A DNA stretch of 64,000 nt from Blastococcus saxobsidens DD2 (GTDB lineage: Bacteria > Actinomycetota > Actinomycetes > Mycobacteriales > Geodermatophilaceae): contig NC_016943.1 of NCBI RefSeq assembly GCF_000284015.1, positions 4,443,541-4,507,540 on the forward strand, in the 5' to 3' direction. Below the pieces are notes generated by a model, which had not been told where the DNA came from, did no database searches, and saw nothing but the letters and a program-made list of their open reading frames with translations. Positions 1 through 7,896 of this stretch are shown here, piece after piece. How positions within the stretch are numbered: position 1 is the stretch's first letter; every line of letters starts with the position of its first letter. A program made the translations under genes and the position numbers.

Positions 1-825
1 GCTCCGGGCGACCAGATCGGTCAATGCGCCGAGCAGGCGATCGTCCACCGGCAGGTCGACCACCACCGGCGGCGCCGTCCCCAGCCGTACCTCCCACGGG
101 AACAGGTACGGCTGCTTAGCCTCGGCCAGCACGTGCGCGTCGCAGGTGGCAACGGTGAACCGCACCGGGCCGTCGGTCATCGCCTCGCCGGCCTCGAGCG
201 GCAGGGGCGCGTCCGCCGCCACGTCCACCAGGACGCTGCCGCCCACCCGCTCGACGACGACCCGGTCGTCTCCCGCACGCCGAATGAGGGTCAGCCGGCC
301 GGCCAGCCCCTCGTCCTCCGCGACCAGTCCGGTGATCCGGACCTCCACCGCACCGGCCACCGCCTGGGCAGCGCAGTCCTCGCGGTGGACCCGCTGGAGC
401 ACCGCGTCCCCCAGCGGGACGCGCAGCTCCTCGACCGCCCCATTCGGTCGCACAACCGTGATGCGGGCGCTCGATGTCGCCGGCTTCACCCCGCACATGA
501 CGTCTCCGTGGGGCGTCGGCAGGTCGATCACGCGGTCGGGGACGAACGCTGCGCTCACCGCGGTCGGCGCCAGCGGCGCGAAGCCCGGCGCGTCCAGCGC
601 CACGGCGGTCACGGTGAACGGCTCGTCCCCGGTGTCGGTGATCCGCAGCTGGATCCGGCCACCGACGACTTCGTCGGTCCGTAGCCGGACCGCCTCGGCC
701 CGGATATCCGGAACCGCCGCCACGGTCGAGCCGGACGGCGCCGGCCGATCACCGGCGGGTGCGGCCGGTCCACCGCAGCCGGTCGCGGCCACCGCCGTCA
801 CCACCAGCGCGGCCGCCCCTCTCAT
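1..825 (-). CDS. Putative secreted lipoprotein, C-terminus beyond window
   Basis: The frame is open from an ATG at 825 to the window edge (275 codons, no stop), so the C-terminus is missing. Residues 1-17 look like a lipoprotein signal peptide: Arg2, a hydrophobic Ala/Val/Leu core and an A-T-G-C lipobox with Cys17 as the lipidation site, which would anchor the protein outside the membrane. I recognise no domain in the mature part. A TACGCT box at 834-839 lies 8 nt before the ATG and there is no Shine-Dalgarno sequence, so the message is probably leaderless or nearly so. Function unknown. Confidence 0.7.
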   Translation of the reverse strand, partial: MRGAAALVVTAVAATGCGGPAAPAGDRPAPSGSTVAAVPDIRAEAVRLRTDEVVGGRIQLRITDTGDEPFTVTAVALDAPGFAPLAPTAVSAAFVPDRVIDLPTPHGDVMCGVKPATSSARITVVRPNGAVEELRVPLGDAVLQRVHREDCAAQAVAGAVEVRITGLVAEDEGLAGRLTLIRRAGDDRVVVERVGGSVLVDVAADAPLPLEAGEAMTDGPVRFTVATCDAHVLAEAKQPYLFPWEVRLGTAPPVVVDLPVDDRLLGALTDLVARS

Positions 826-833
826 GACGCCGC

Positions 834-839
834 AGCGTA
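834..839 (-). promoter_or_regulatory. -10 box TACGCT, near-leaderless lipoprotein promoter
   Basis: TACGCT read on the minus strand, 8 nt before the ATG at 825. It fits the TANNNT pattern seen before many first genes in this window. No -35 is evident. Confidence 0.4.
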
Positions 840-865
840 GGACTCGGCGGCGCCTCCGGGAGGGG

Positions 866-1741
866 TCAGCGGTGGCGGCTGGGCACGCGGGCCATGACCC
901 GCCCCGCCTCCATGCGCGCCTCGAGCTTCTCCTGCGGGTTGGCCGCCGGGCCGCGCCGCGGCTCACCGTTGTCCAGGTCGAACGCCGATCCGTGCCACGG
1001 GCAGACGAGGCACTCACTGCCCCGCACCGTCTCCACGACGCCCTCGTCGAGCGGGCCGGACAGGTGCGAGCACGCCCCCACGAAGACGTCGACCCGCGCC
1101 CCGCGGCGTACGACGGCCAGCGGCACCGCCATGCTGCCGCCCTTCCCGGTGCGCATCGTCGGCCGGCCCTCCGGCAGGTCGTCGAGCGGCCCGAGGTCGA
1201 TCCAGTCGGAGGACAGCGCCCGCACGGCGGTCGCCGCGTGCGAGGCGCCGGAGGACTGCGCGTAGGACATGTGCCCGCCGATCGCCGCCGCTCCCCCGGC
1301 GACGCCCAACCCGCTGTAGGCCAGCACCCGGCCGAGCGTGCCACGGCCCTTCGACCGGGCGACCAGGGATCCGACGTACAGGCCGAGGGCCGCGGTGTTC
1401 AGGACCGCGTGCACCGCACCCAGCCGGCGGACCCCGGCACCCTGCTCCGACCAGTCAGCGGCGCCGGACATCGCCGCCGGCACGGCGGCGGCCACCCCGG
1501 TACCGATCAGCAACGTGGCGGCCGGGCGCAGCCGAGGCACCGCGTCCAGCAGTCCGGCGGAGACCCAGGTGCCCACCGGCACCTGCACCAGCACCGGGTG
1601 CAGGGGATGACCCAGCCAGGTGCCGTGGAGCACGTCCTTGAGCCCGCTCGGCAGGCCCTGCACGGCGCGCCGGGCGGGCTCGATCGCCGTGTCGATCGCC
1701 GACACGTCCGCGTAACGGTCCAGGAAGCCCATGAGACTCAT
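866..1741 (-). CDS. DUF2231-Rieske [2Fe-2S] membrane protein
   Basis: 291 residues. Residues about 40-165 contain four hydrophobic segments and the GHPLHPVLV motif typical of DUF2231 membrane domains. Residues about 180-285 form a Rieske domain with the ligand pairs C224-S-H226 and C247-P-W-H250, so a [2Fe-2S] cluster is expected. The family is common in actinobacteria and is thought to be a membrane-bound electron-transfer protein; the partner is unknown. The ATG at 1741 was chosen because a TAGGGG box sits 7 nt upstream and no Shine-Dalgarno is present. It stands alone, with 40 nt to the lipoprotein gene downstream on the same strand. Confidence 0.85.
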   Translation of the reverse strand: MSLMGFLDRYADVSAIDTAIEPARRAVQGLPSGLKDVLHGTWLGHPLHPVLVQVPVGTWVSAGLLDAVPRLRPAATLLIGTGVAAAVPAAMSGAADWSEQGAGVRRLGAVHAVLNTAALGLYVGSLVARSKGRGTLGRVLAYSGLGVAGGAAAIGGHMSYAQSSGASHAATAVRALSSDWIDLGPLDDLPEGRPTMRTGKGGSMAVPLAVVRRGARVDVFVGACSHLSGPLDEGVVETVRGSECLVCPWHGSAFDLDNGEPRRGPAANPQEKLEARMEAGRVMARVPSRHR

Positions 1742-1954
1742 GACGGCACCCCTACCCGCGCGGTCGCCGGGTGACGCACCGGTCCGACGACCACTCCCGG
1801 ACGTCCGCGGCAGTCACTCCCGGGCAACCGTGAGCAAGGACACGGGTGAAGCGCGAGGTCGCCCGGCATGTATAGGCGTGACAAGGGTTGGGCCGAGGAG
1901 GAGCCTTGACCCTGCTCCGCCGCGACGACCGCCGAACCTGCCCGAAGGACCACC

Positions 1955-2461
1955 GTGACCTGCCCGTCCCTGCTGCTGCACCCCGCCGAGACCGTCGGTG
2001 ATCTGTCGCGGACGACGGCACAGTGGGCGCGCACGTCGACCGGCCGGGTCACCACGCGGATGCGCACCGACGACACCACGGCCCAGTTCCTCCGGTTCGT
2101 CCTGGTCGGCGCGGTCACCACCGTCGTCTACGCGCTGCTGTTCGTCTCCCTGCGCTCCTGGGGCTACCTGCCGGCACACCTGGTCGCGACCGCGGTCTCC
2201 ACCGCACTCGCCAACGAACTGCACCGCCGGCTCACCTTCCGCGCCGACGAACGGGTGCACTGGTTCACCGCCCAGTGGGAGGCCGGGGGCATCACCGTCC
2301 TGGGCCTGCTGGCCACCAGCACCGCGCTCGGCTGGCTCGACGCGGTCACGGGAGGCACCCATCCCGGACTGCAGATCGCGACGGTCGCCACCGTCACCGC
2401 CGCCATCGGGCTCCTGCGGTTCGTGGCCCTGCGCTGGATCTTCCGCCCCGCCCCCGCCTGA
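1955..2461 (+). CDS. GtrA-like membrane protein
   Basis: 168 residues with four predicted transmembrane segments at about 45-66, 72-90, 112-130 and 138-158. The first carries the F-x-x-V-G-x-x-x-T motif typical of the GtrA/DPMS family, and the N-A-N-E-L-H-R-type loop after segment 2 also fits. GtrA-like proteins are thought to help flip or deliver undecaprenyl-linked sugars for cell-surface glycosylation. The first 40 residues are polar and may be over-called: a GTG at 1955 is used, but an internal ATG at about 2059 (MRTDDTTAQF) is an alternative start. No glycosyltransferase is adjacent. Confidence 0.75.
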   Translation: MTCPSLLLHPAETVGDLSRTTAQWARTSTGRVTTRMRTDDTTAQFLRFVLVGAVTTVVYALLFVSLRSWGYLPAHLVATAVSTALANELHRRLTFRADERVHWFTAQWEAGGITVLGLLATSTALGWLDAVTGGTHPGLQIATVATVTAAIGLLRFVALRWIFRPAPA

Positions 2462-2514
2462 CTCCGCAGACCCCTTCCCGGCCGGGCCTCCGCCGGGGAC
2501 GGTCCCGTTCTGGC

Positions 2515-2520
2515 TAGCGT
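2515..2520 (+). promoter_or_regulatory. -10 box TAGCGT, leaderless promoter
   Basis: TAGCGT lies 7 nt before the ATG at 2528, so transcription should begin at the start codon of the metallophosphoesterase gene. Confidence 0.55.
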
Positions 2521-2527
2521 GGTCGGA

Positions 2528-4054
2528 ATGAGCGAGCCGAACCCGACGACGTCCCCGTGGCCGGGGCGGGTCCGGGTGGCCGGCCGCTGGGCCGCGCGGC
2601 TCGGTCTCGCCCTCGGCGGCGCGCTGATCGCCGTGCTGCTCTTCGCGCGGGTCTCCGCGCCGATCGGCCCGTTCGACGCCACGCTCTCCTTCCAGCCCGC
2701 CGCCGGTGGCGCCCAGGTCGACCTCCCGCCGCTGGGCTCGCTGGCCGTCGACGTCTACGACGGGCCGCTGCGGCTGGACATCTCCCTGCAGAGCGTCGAC
2801 CAGGACCGCGCCCGGGCGCTGGCCACCGATCCGGTGCGCCTGGCCGGGGTGGTCGACCGGGTGACGGCGAACCTGCAGTCCGCCGTCGTCCGCCTGGTGT
2901 GGGTGACGGCACTGGTCGCGCTGGCCGGCGCCGCCCTCACCTCCTGGGCCGTCCTGCGCCGCCGGCGCGAGCCGCTGATCGCCCTGGGCCTGACCACCGC
3001 GGTACTCGCCACCACCGGCGCGCTGGGCGCAGCGACGTGGCGGCCTGAGGCGCTGTCCCAGCCGACGTACACCGGGCTGCTGGTCAACGCCAACAGCCTC
3101 ATCGGCAGCGCGGAGGACATCGTCGCCCGCTTCGACGCCTACCGGGCGTCGCTCGAGGACCTCGTCGCCAACGTCGGCACCCTGTACGCGTCGCTCTCCG
3201 CCCTGCCCGCCCCCGGGGGCGGGAATGAGTCGGTCGCGCTGCTGCACGTGTCCGACATCCACCTCAACCCGGCCGGGTTCGACCTGGTCCGGCAGGTCGC
3301 CGAGAAGTTCCGGGTGGACGGCATCCTCGACACCGGGGACATCACCGACTGGGGCAGCGAGCCGGAGAACCGGCTGATCACCGCCGTGGGCGACCTCGAC
3401 GTCCCCTACGTCTACATCCGCGGCAACCACGACTCCGCCACGACCGCCGGCATCCTCGCCGCCCAGTCCAACGTCACCGTGCTGGACGACTCCGCGGTGA
3501 CCGTCGCCGGCATCCGGATCGTGGGCACCCCCGATCCGCGGTTCACCCCGGACAAGAACTCCGGCGACGACGAGGCGGGGTCCGACGTCCTCGAGAAGTC
3601 CGGCGCGGAACTCGCGGACGTCATCGGGACCCTGGCCGACGAGCCGGCGATCGCCCTGGTGCACGACCCGAAGCAGGCGCCGCCGCTGGACGGCGCCGTC
3701 CCCCTGGTGCTGGCGGGCCACACCCACGAGCGGGAGGTCGAGGAGCTCTCCGAGGAAACCCTGCTCATGGTGCAGGGCTCCACCGGCGGCGCCGGGCTGC
3801 GCGCACTCGAAGGCGAGTATCCCGAGCCGCTGACCTGCACGGTGCTGTACCTGGACCCCGCGACGGGGGCGCTGCAGGCCTACGACCAGATCACCCTCGG
3901 CGGGCTCGGGGCCACCGAGGTGACCGTGGAGCGCGTCCTCGTCCGTGCGGACGACGCAGCCGAGGCCACCGGCACGGCCGGGGAGGGCAGCGCGACCGCC
4001 CCCGTGGGCGAGGGCGCAGCGGTTCCCGTCTCACCGGGGTCCCCGACCGGGTGA
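2528..4054 (+). CDS. Membrane-anchored metallophosphoesterase
   Basis: 508 residues. The N-terminal half has hydrophobic segments near residues 20-45, 118-140 and 150-172, with an extracytoplasmic loop between them. The C-terminal half (about 235-430) is a calcineurin-type metallophosphoesterase: S-D-I-H, D-T-G-D, R-G-N-H-D and A-G-H-T-H-E supply the two-metal ligands in order. The catalytic domain is probably exposed outside the membrane. Substrate unknown. An upstream in-frame GTG at 2519 is rejected because the TAGCGT box overlaps it; the ATG at 2528 is the expected 5' end of the RNA. The last 35 residues are Ala/Gly/Ser/Thr-rich and probably disordered. Confidence 0.85.
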   Translation: MSEPNPTTSPWPGRVRVAGRWAARLGLALGGALIAVLLFARVSAPIGPFDATLSFQPAAGGAQVDLPPLGSLAVDVYDGPLRLDISLQSVDQDRARALATDPVRLAGVVDRVTANLQSAVVRLVWVTALVALAGAALTSWAVLRRRREPLIALGLTTAVLATTGALGAATWRPEALSQPTYTGLLVNANSLIGSAEDIVARFDAYRASLEDLVANVGTLYASLSALPAPGGGNESVALLHVSDIHLNPAGFDLVRQVAEKFRVDGILDTGDITDWGSEPENRLITAVGDLDVPYVYIRGNHDSATTAGILAAQSNVTVLDDSAVTVAGIRIVGTPDPRFTPDKNSGDDEAGSDVLEKSGAELADVIGTLADEPAIALVHDPKQAPPLDGAVPLVLAGHTHEREVEELSEETLLMVQGSTGGAGLRALEGEYPEPLTCTVLYLDPATGALQAYDQITLGGLGATEVTVERVLVRADDAAEATGTAGEGSATAPVGEGAAVPVSPGSPTG

Positions 4055-4065
4055 CCGGCCGCACC

Positions 4066-4071
4066 TACGCT
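4066..4071 (+). promoter_or_regulatory. -10 box TACGCT, leaderless promoter
   Basis: TACGCT lies 6 nt before the ATG at 4078. It overlaps no coding sequence except the short tail after the metallophosphoesterase stop. Confidence 0.55.
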
Positions 4072-4077
4072 GGTGCC

Positions 4078-4413
4078 ATGTCGTCGACGATCCGCACCTC
4101 CCGGCTCGCCGGAGGGTTGCTCGCCGCGGGCCTGTCCCTCGCCGCCCTCACCGGGTGCAGCTTCAGCTCCGACAACGTGTCCTGCTCGACGGCGGGCTCG
4201 TGCACCGTCACTCTCTCCGGCGAGGGCGCGGAGGCCGACATCCTCGGCACCACGCTGTCGCTGGGAGGCGTGCAGGACGGCCGAGCCTCCCTGACGGTCG
4301 CCGGGGTGAACGTCTCCTGCGGAGAGGGCGAGAGCGTGGCGGCCGGCCCGCTGCAGGTGTCCTGCTCGGGCGTCACCGAGGACTCGGTCGAGCTGACGGC
4401 CAGTCTGAACTAG
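4078..4413 (+). CDS. Small Cys-rich lipoprotein
   Basis: 111 residues. Residues 1-27 are a lipoprotein signal peptide ending in L-T-G-C27. The mature part carries four further Cys residues (the N-V-S-C, S-C-T-V, V-S-C-G and V-S-C-S contexts) that could form two disulfides, and is Ser/Thr/Gly-rich. I recognise no family. The start follows the TACGCT leaderless box; the earlier in-frame GTG at 4051, which overlaps the previous stop, is less likely because it would push the signal peptide nine residues inward. Convergent with the next gene, 12 nt away. Confidence 0.75.
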   Translation: MSSTIRTSRLAGGLLAAGLSLAALTGCSFSSDNVSCSTAGSCTVTLSGEGAEADILGTTLSLGGVQDGRASLTVAGVNVSCGEGESVAAGPLQVSCSGVTEDSVELTASLN

Positions 4414-4425
4414 CGGCCGCCGGCG

Positions 4426-5055
4426 TCAGCCGCCGTGGGCGACGTCCACCACCACCCGGGCCGGGTTCTCCAGGAAGGAGACGCGGAACGGCGCCCGGTC
4501 GCGGGTACCGATGAAGGCCGTCGTCGTGCCCTCGTACGTGGCCTGGAAGACCACCTCGGTCACCGCTGAGGTCTCCGGGGCGCGGAGCGGCTCCCGGCGC
4601 GGGTACTCGTCGACCCCCGTGTCGTAGGGGTAGCCGGCACCGGTCAGCCGGAACTCGAGGATGCCGTCCCCAGCCACCTCGACCGCCTGGCCTCGGCCGG
4701 GCTCGGAGGCCTGGTCGACGTACTGCACGTCCCAGCCGGGGGTGCCCTCTCCACCGAGCTCGAACACCACCCGGTCGTACCCGTCCTGGGCTGCGACCCG
4801 GATGTCGCTGACGGTCAGCCGGGCGTCGGCGGACGGCTCCGCGACGTCGGGCTCGGTGTCGGCCTCGAACGGCGTCCCGGTCACCGGCGCGTCCGGCTCG
4901 GGTCCGGGCTCCACGGAGGACGGCGCGGGCGGCGGGCTGCTCGTGCCGCCATCCGGACCGGCCGACGCCGGATCGACGTTCCCGCTACCGGCGCAGCCGG
5001 ACAGGGCGATCAACGGGATCACGAGGACGGGGAGGACCCGGGAGCTGGCGCGCAC
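4426..5055 (-). CDS. AMIN-like domain lipoprotein
   Basis: 209 residues. The signal peptide ends in A-L-S-G-C (Cys at about residue 20), followed by a Gly/Ser/Pro-rich linker to about residue 75. The remaining part, with R-L-T-V-S-D-I-R near its start and R-V-V-V-D-V near its end, matches the AMIN-like domain found in actinobacterial lipoproteins, probably a cell-wall binding module. The GTG at 5055 is chosen because a GACGCT box lies 7 nt upstream. Longer in-frame starts would run through the tRNA-Glu gene and are rejected. Confidence 0.8.
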   Translation of the reverse strand: MRASSRVLPVLVIPLIALSGCAGSGNVDPASAGPDGGTSSPPPAPSSVEPGPEPDAPVTGTPFEADTEPDVAEPSADARLTVSDIRVAAQDGYDRVVFELGGEGTPGWDVQYVDQASEPGRGQAVEVAGDGILEFRLTGAGYPYDTGVDEYPRREPLRAPETSAVTEVVFQATYEGTTTAFIGTRDRAPFRVSFLENPARVVVDVAHGG

Positions 5056-5062
5056 ACGGCAC

Positions 5063-5068
5063 AGCGTC
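5063..5068 (-). promoter_or_regulatory. -10 box GACGCT, leaderless promoter
   Basis: GACGCT on the minus strand, 7 nt before the GTG at 5055. The first base departs from TANNNT, but spacing and position match the other leaderless genes here. Confidence 0.45.
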
Positions 5069-5109
5069 GCATCCGGACACCCCCGTGACGGGGAGCCACG
5101 ACAGCCATG

Positions 5110-5115
5110 TATTGT
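5110..5115 (+). promoter_or_regulatory. Candidate -10 box for the tRNA cluster
   Basis: TATTGT lies about 25 nt before the first tRNA. A GTGACG-like -35 sits about 19 nt further upstream (near 5085-5090). The stretch is locally AT-richer than its surroundings. Confidence 0.4.
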
Positions 5116-5139
5116 TCTCGCTGCCCCCGGCGAACACGA

Positions 5140-5212
5140 GCCCCCATCGTCTAGCGGTCCAGGACGCCGCCCTTTCAAGGCGGTAGCACGGGTTCGAACC
5201 CCGTTGGGGGCA
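5140..5212 (+). tRNA. tRNA-Glu (anticodon TTC)
   Basis: A 73-nt cloverleaf. The acceptor stem GCCCCCA pairs with TGGGGGC, the anticodon loop reads CTTTCAA with anticodon TTC, and the T-arm is GGGTTCGAACCCC-like. The CCA end is not encoded. It is first of three tRNAs in the same direction. Confidence 0.95.
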
Positions 5213-5242
5213 CGCATGATCAGCACCACCAGCAGTACGCAA

Positions 5243-5316
5243 GGCCCTGTAGCGCAGTTGGTTAGCGCGCCGCCCTGTCACGGCGGAGGTCGCGGGTTCG
5301 AGTCCCGTCAGGGTCG
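5243..5316 (+). tRNA. tRNA-Asp (anticodon GTC)
   Basis: A 74-nt cloverleaf. The acceptor GGCCCTG pairs with CAGGGTC (one G-T pair), the anticodon loop holds GTC, and the discriminator is G as expected for Asp. Thirty nucleotides separate it from tRNA-Glu. Confidence 0.95.
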
Positions 5317-5340
5317 CTTTTCCGGCGGAGACGCCGGGAG

Positions 5341-5414
5341 GGGCAGGTAGCTCAGTCGGTACGAGCGCTCGCCTGAAAAGTGAGAGGTCGGCGGTTCGAC
5401 CCCGCCCCTGCCCA
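5341..5414 (+). tRNA. tRNA-Phe (anticodon GAA)
   Basis: A 74-nt cloverleaf. The acceptor GGGCAGG pairs with CCTGCCC, the anticodon loop CTGAAAA carries GAA, the anticodon stem contains one G-T pair, and the T-stem GGCGG pairs with CCGCC. The CCA end is not encoded. Glu-Asp-Phe order is common in actinobacteria. Confidence 0.95.
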
Positions 5415-5426
5415 CCCTCACCTGCA

Positions 5427-5458
5427 CGAACGGGCCCGGCATCCGCCGGGCCCGTTCG
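5427..5458. terminator. Bidirectional hairpin terminator after tRNA cluster
   Basis: Perfect 14-bp arms (CGAACGGGCCCGGC and its complement) around a 4-nt loop. It sits between the tRNA operon and the convergent glycosyltransferase gene that ends at 5462, so it can serve both. Confidence 0.8.
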
Positions 5459-5461
5459 CGT

Positions 5462-6499
5462 TCACGCCCAGGTGCGGTCGCCCGCCACCTGCACGTAGAT
5501 CTCGGCGTGCACGTCCTGCACGGCCGCCCGCTGGCCCTCGCGCCACACCTGGTCCGCCGGCCGCGGCATGGGGCGGGTCAGTGCCGCCCCGATCGCGGCG
5601 GCGAGGGACACCGGGTCCAGGCCACCGTGCTCGTCGTTGGCGTACGGGACGACCTCGGACCACTGGTCGGCGAACCAGCCGCAACTGGGGGCGACCACGC
5701 GGGTTCCCACGTCGCGGCAGATCTCCACGTCCCGCGAGTGGGTGCCGTACCGCTCGGGCAGCACCGCCACGTGCAGCCGCTGGAGCGCAGCCGTCCACTC
5801 GCCGGCCCGGTACCGGACCAGCTCCACCCCGCCCTCGTCGGCCAGCGCGACGATCGCCGGGTCCAGCCCCGGCGCCGCCACGTCCTCGACGAGGATCCGC
5901 AGCCGCCCCCCGCCCGACACGGCGCCCGAGAGGGCGGCTCGCACGAGAGCCGGCGGATCGGGCACCGCGCCGGACGCGGCGCCCACGCGCACGCCGACGA
6001 GGCCGCGCTCGGCACCCAGCTCGGGATCGGCGACGGTGATCGAGGGATGCGCGACCACGATCGCCGTCCGCCCGTACCGCTCGGCGATCTCGTCCGCCGC
6101 GCCCGGCGTGAGCGTGAACACCACCTCGGCAGTGGCGAGCACGGCGGCCAGCGAGGCGTCGCGGCGACCCGGGGAGACCTGGGCCGGGTCGCGCAGCTGG
6201 TGGACGGTGACGACCAGCGGCACGCCCAGCCGCTGCAGCTCCTCGGCCCACGCCTCCAGCGCGGCGGCGTCCAGGTGGCCGTAGCCGACGTGCAGGTGCA
6301 CGACGTCGACCGCGTCCACGTGCGCCGCCAGATGCCTGATGTCCAGCCACGGGCTCGGCTCGTCCGCCGTCCCGATCCGGACCACGCCGCGCGGCAGGAC
6401 CGCGTCCACGTAGGGGTCGGCGTACGGGATCGACGCCACCCGGATGCCGTCCCCCGGCGCCGGGAGCAGCCCGGGCTGCGGTCGTTCTGAATGCGTCAC
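5462..6499 (-). CDS. GT4-like glycosyltransferase
   Basis: 345 residues. The N-terminal half has V-V-H-L-H-V-G-Y-G and V-T-V-H-Q-L-R motifs like the donor-lobe approach of GT-B glycosyltransferases, and the C-terminal half has a nucleotide-sugar-like region around V-A-P-S-C-G-W-F. Overall it resembles the short GT4-type proteins of actinobacteria that transfer a sugar to a cell-surface acceptor; the acceptor is unknown. The GTG at 6499 is preceded by a GAGGAG Shine-Dalgarno about 12 nt upstream. It is a single gene, ending against the tRNA terminator. Confidence 0.65.
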   Translation of the reverse strand: MTHSERPQPGLLPAPGDGIRVASIPYADPYVDAVLPRGVVRIGTADEPSPWLDIRHLAAHVDAVDVVHLHVGYGHLDAAALEAWAEELQRLGVPLVVTVHQLRDPAQVSPGRRDASLAAVLATAEVVFTLTPGAADEIAERYGRTAIVVAHPSITVADPELGAERGLVGVRVGAASGAVPDPPALVRAALSGAVSGGGRLRILVEDVAAPGLDPAIVALADEGGVELVRYRAGEWTAALQRLHVAVLPERYGTHSRDVEICRDVGTRVVAPSCGWFADQWSEVVPYANDEHGGLDPVSLAAAIGAALTRPMPRPADQVWREGQRAAVQDVHAEIYVQVAGDRTWA

Positions 6500-6667
6500 G
6501 CGGCGGTGCGTCTCCTCGTACGGTGGAGCGCAGCCACGGCACCACCGTGCGGCTCGACGTCAGGACCAAGCCCAGGATTCGAGCCGATCAGGGGAACTGT
6601 CCTACCCCACCCACCGCCGCACCAACACGTGATCGACTCCATCGGGTGAGCCGACCTGCCCGGCGAG

Positions 6668-7359
6668 TCACCTTCCGCACGGTCGGCCGACCTCCCGGGC
6701 GGCGGCGTAGGCGGGTTCACGGAAGCGCGCCATGGGACCGGTCGCCGCCAGACCCGGCGGCGCGTGGCGGACGGCGTCGAAGCGGAACGCCGGGTCCACG
6801 GACCGGCGGCCCCCCGTGGCGCGCAGCCGGGCGAACGGCCGCCACCCCCCGCGCCCACGGCCGCCGCGAGGCGGAAGACGACCCCGCCCTCGGCGGCCTC
6901 CCGGGCCACCGGCTCCGGGTCCGACGGCAGGGCCGGGACGTCCGGAAAGGCCGCGATGCGCACCGGTCCGGCGGCCGACCGGTAGGCCATGATCGAGCTG
7001 TAGGTCACCGCCGCGCCGCTGCGCGGCACCGGGATCAGACGGGTGATCGGTCCGCGTCCGGTGGTCGACAGCAGGATGTCGACCGGGGTGCCGTCGTCGC
7101 CGGGCATCCGGATGGCCAGGCCGAGCACGTCGGGCAGCGGCGCCGGGAAGCCGGCGCCCCGCGACATCCGGACCACCACGTCATCGGTGCCCACCGCATC
7201 GAGCCACGGGACGCCGAAGGATGGGCGACCCCCGTGCCGTTCCAGCACCGCGTCGAGCACCACCCCACGGGGATGGATGGGCTTGCCGCGGCGCCACCGC
7301 GCCACGGCACCGAGCGGCACCGCCACCAGCCGCCCCGCCACCTGCACCGGTCCCGTCAC
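6668..7359 (-). pseudogene. Catalase-superfamily-like protein, frameshifted in a G run
   Basis: The GTG at 7359 has a GGGGAGG Shine-Dalgarno 5 nt upstream. The frame reads well through V-A-G-R-L-V-A-V-P-L-G, H-P-R-G-V-V-L-D-A and V-P-W-L-D-A-V-G-T-D to about 6851. It then turns into Arg/Pro-rich nonsense. One frame over, the expected ending resumes from 6848: W-R-P-F-A-R-L-R-A-T-G-G, then F-R-E-P-A-Y-A-A-A-R, with a stop at 6668. Restoring one G in the six-G run (6845-6850) would give a single protein of about 230 residues. It resembles small actinobacterial proteins often labelled phosphodiesterase that look like a truncated catalase fold; that identification is tentative. Either a true pseudogene or a consensus error. 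Confidence 0.75.
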
Positions 7360-7559
7360 GCGTCCTCCCCGTCCTCGCGAACCGTCGCCTACCCCGGCAT
7401 CCGTCAGCCACGCGGACCGGTCGCCCGCAGCGGACCGCCCCGACTGGCGGGAACTGCTGGACAGCGCGGGATGCACTGCTGCGTGGTGCCGCTAACTCTG
7501 TCCATGTCGGGGCCGATGTTCGGAGACATCTGCCGGGTGACACGGAGCAGTCCCACACT

Positions 7560-7565
7560 TACTGT
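7560..7565 (+). promoter_or_regulatory. -10 box TACTGT, leaderless promoter
   Basis: TACTGT lies 6 nt before the ATG at 7572. The 212-nt gap between the divergent genes at 7359 and 7572 holds this box and no other feature I can identify. Confidence 0.5.
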
Positions 7566-7571
7566 GAGCGC

Positions 7572-7790
7572 ATGCTCTCGACGCTCCTGGTCATCGGTGG
7601 TGTGCTGGTCGGCCTACTCGTGCTCCTGGCCGTGATCGTGAGCCTCAGCGCCCGCCCGGCGACGACGAGCCGCGGCCCGCAGGCCGCTCCGCGCTCGCCC
7701 GGCTGGGTCGCCGATGCCGGGCGCCCGCACCCCGACGCCTGGTCGCCCCTCACCTCCACCCCTACCAGCGAGATCCCCGCGATCCGCTGA
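7572..7790 (+). CDS. Small single-pass membrane protein
   Basis: 72 residues. Residues 2-26 are one strongly hydrophobic segment with no preceding charge, followed by a polar Pro/Ser/Thr/Gly-rich tail of about 45 residues. I recognise no family. The start was set by the TACTGT leaderless box; an open frame extends further upstream but reads as Pro/Arg/Ala-rich non-coding sequence. It is monocistronic and ends in a strong hairpin shared with the convergent CoA ligase gene. Confidence 0.6.
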   Translation: MLSTLLVIGGVLVGLLVLLAVIVSLSARPATTSRGPQAAPRSPGWVADAGRPHPDAWSPLTSTPTSEIPAIR

Positions 7791-7803
7791 CCCCTGGACC
7801 CGG

Positions 7804-7838
7804 GGTCCCGGCGGCTGCGACAGCGCGCCGCCGGGACC
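7804..7838. terminator. Bidirectional hairpin terminator
   Basis: Perfect 12-bp arms (GGTCCCGGCGGC and its complement) with an 11-nt loop, between convergent genes ending at 7790 and 7897. Confidence 0.75.
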
Positions 7839-7896
7839 TTCCGGCTCTCAGGGCCCCTCGGTCGCGACCGGGCGGCGGGGCTGGTCGGACCCGGGA

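Noticed and set aside
5056-5229. Extension of the AMIN-like lipoprotein to a start at 5229
   Set aside because: It would translate through the tRNA-Glu gene and bury the signal peptide.
6523-7635. Plus-strand frame across the frameshifted gene and the small membrane protein region
   Set aside because: Arg/Pro/Gly-rich shadow; the minus-strand reading gives coherent protein on both sides of the shift.
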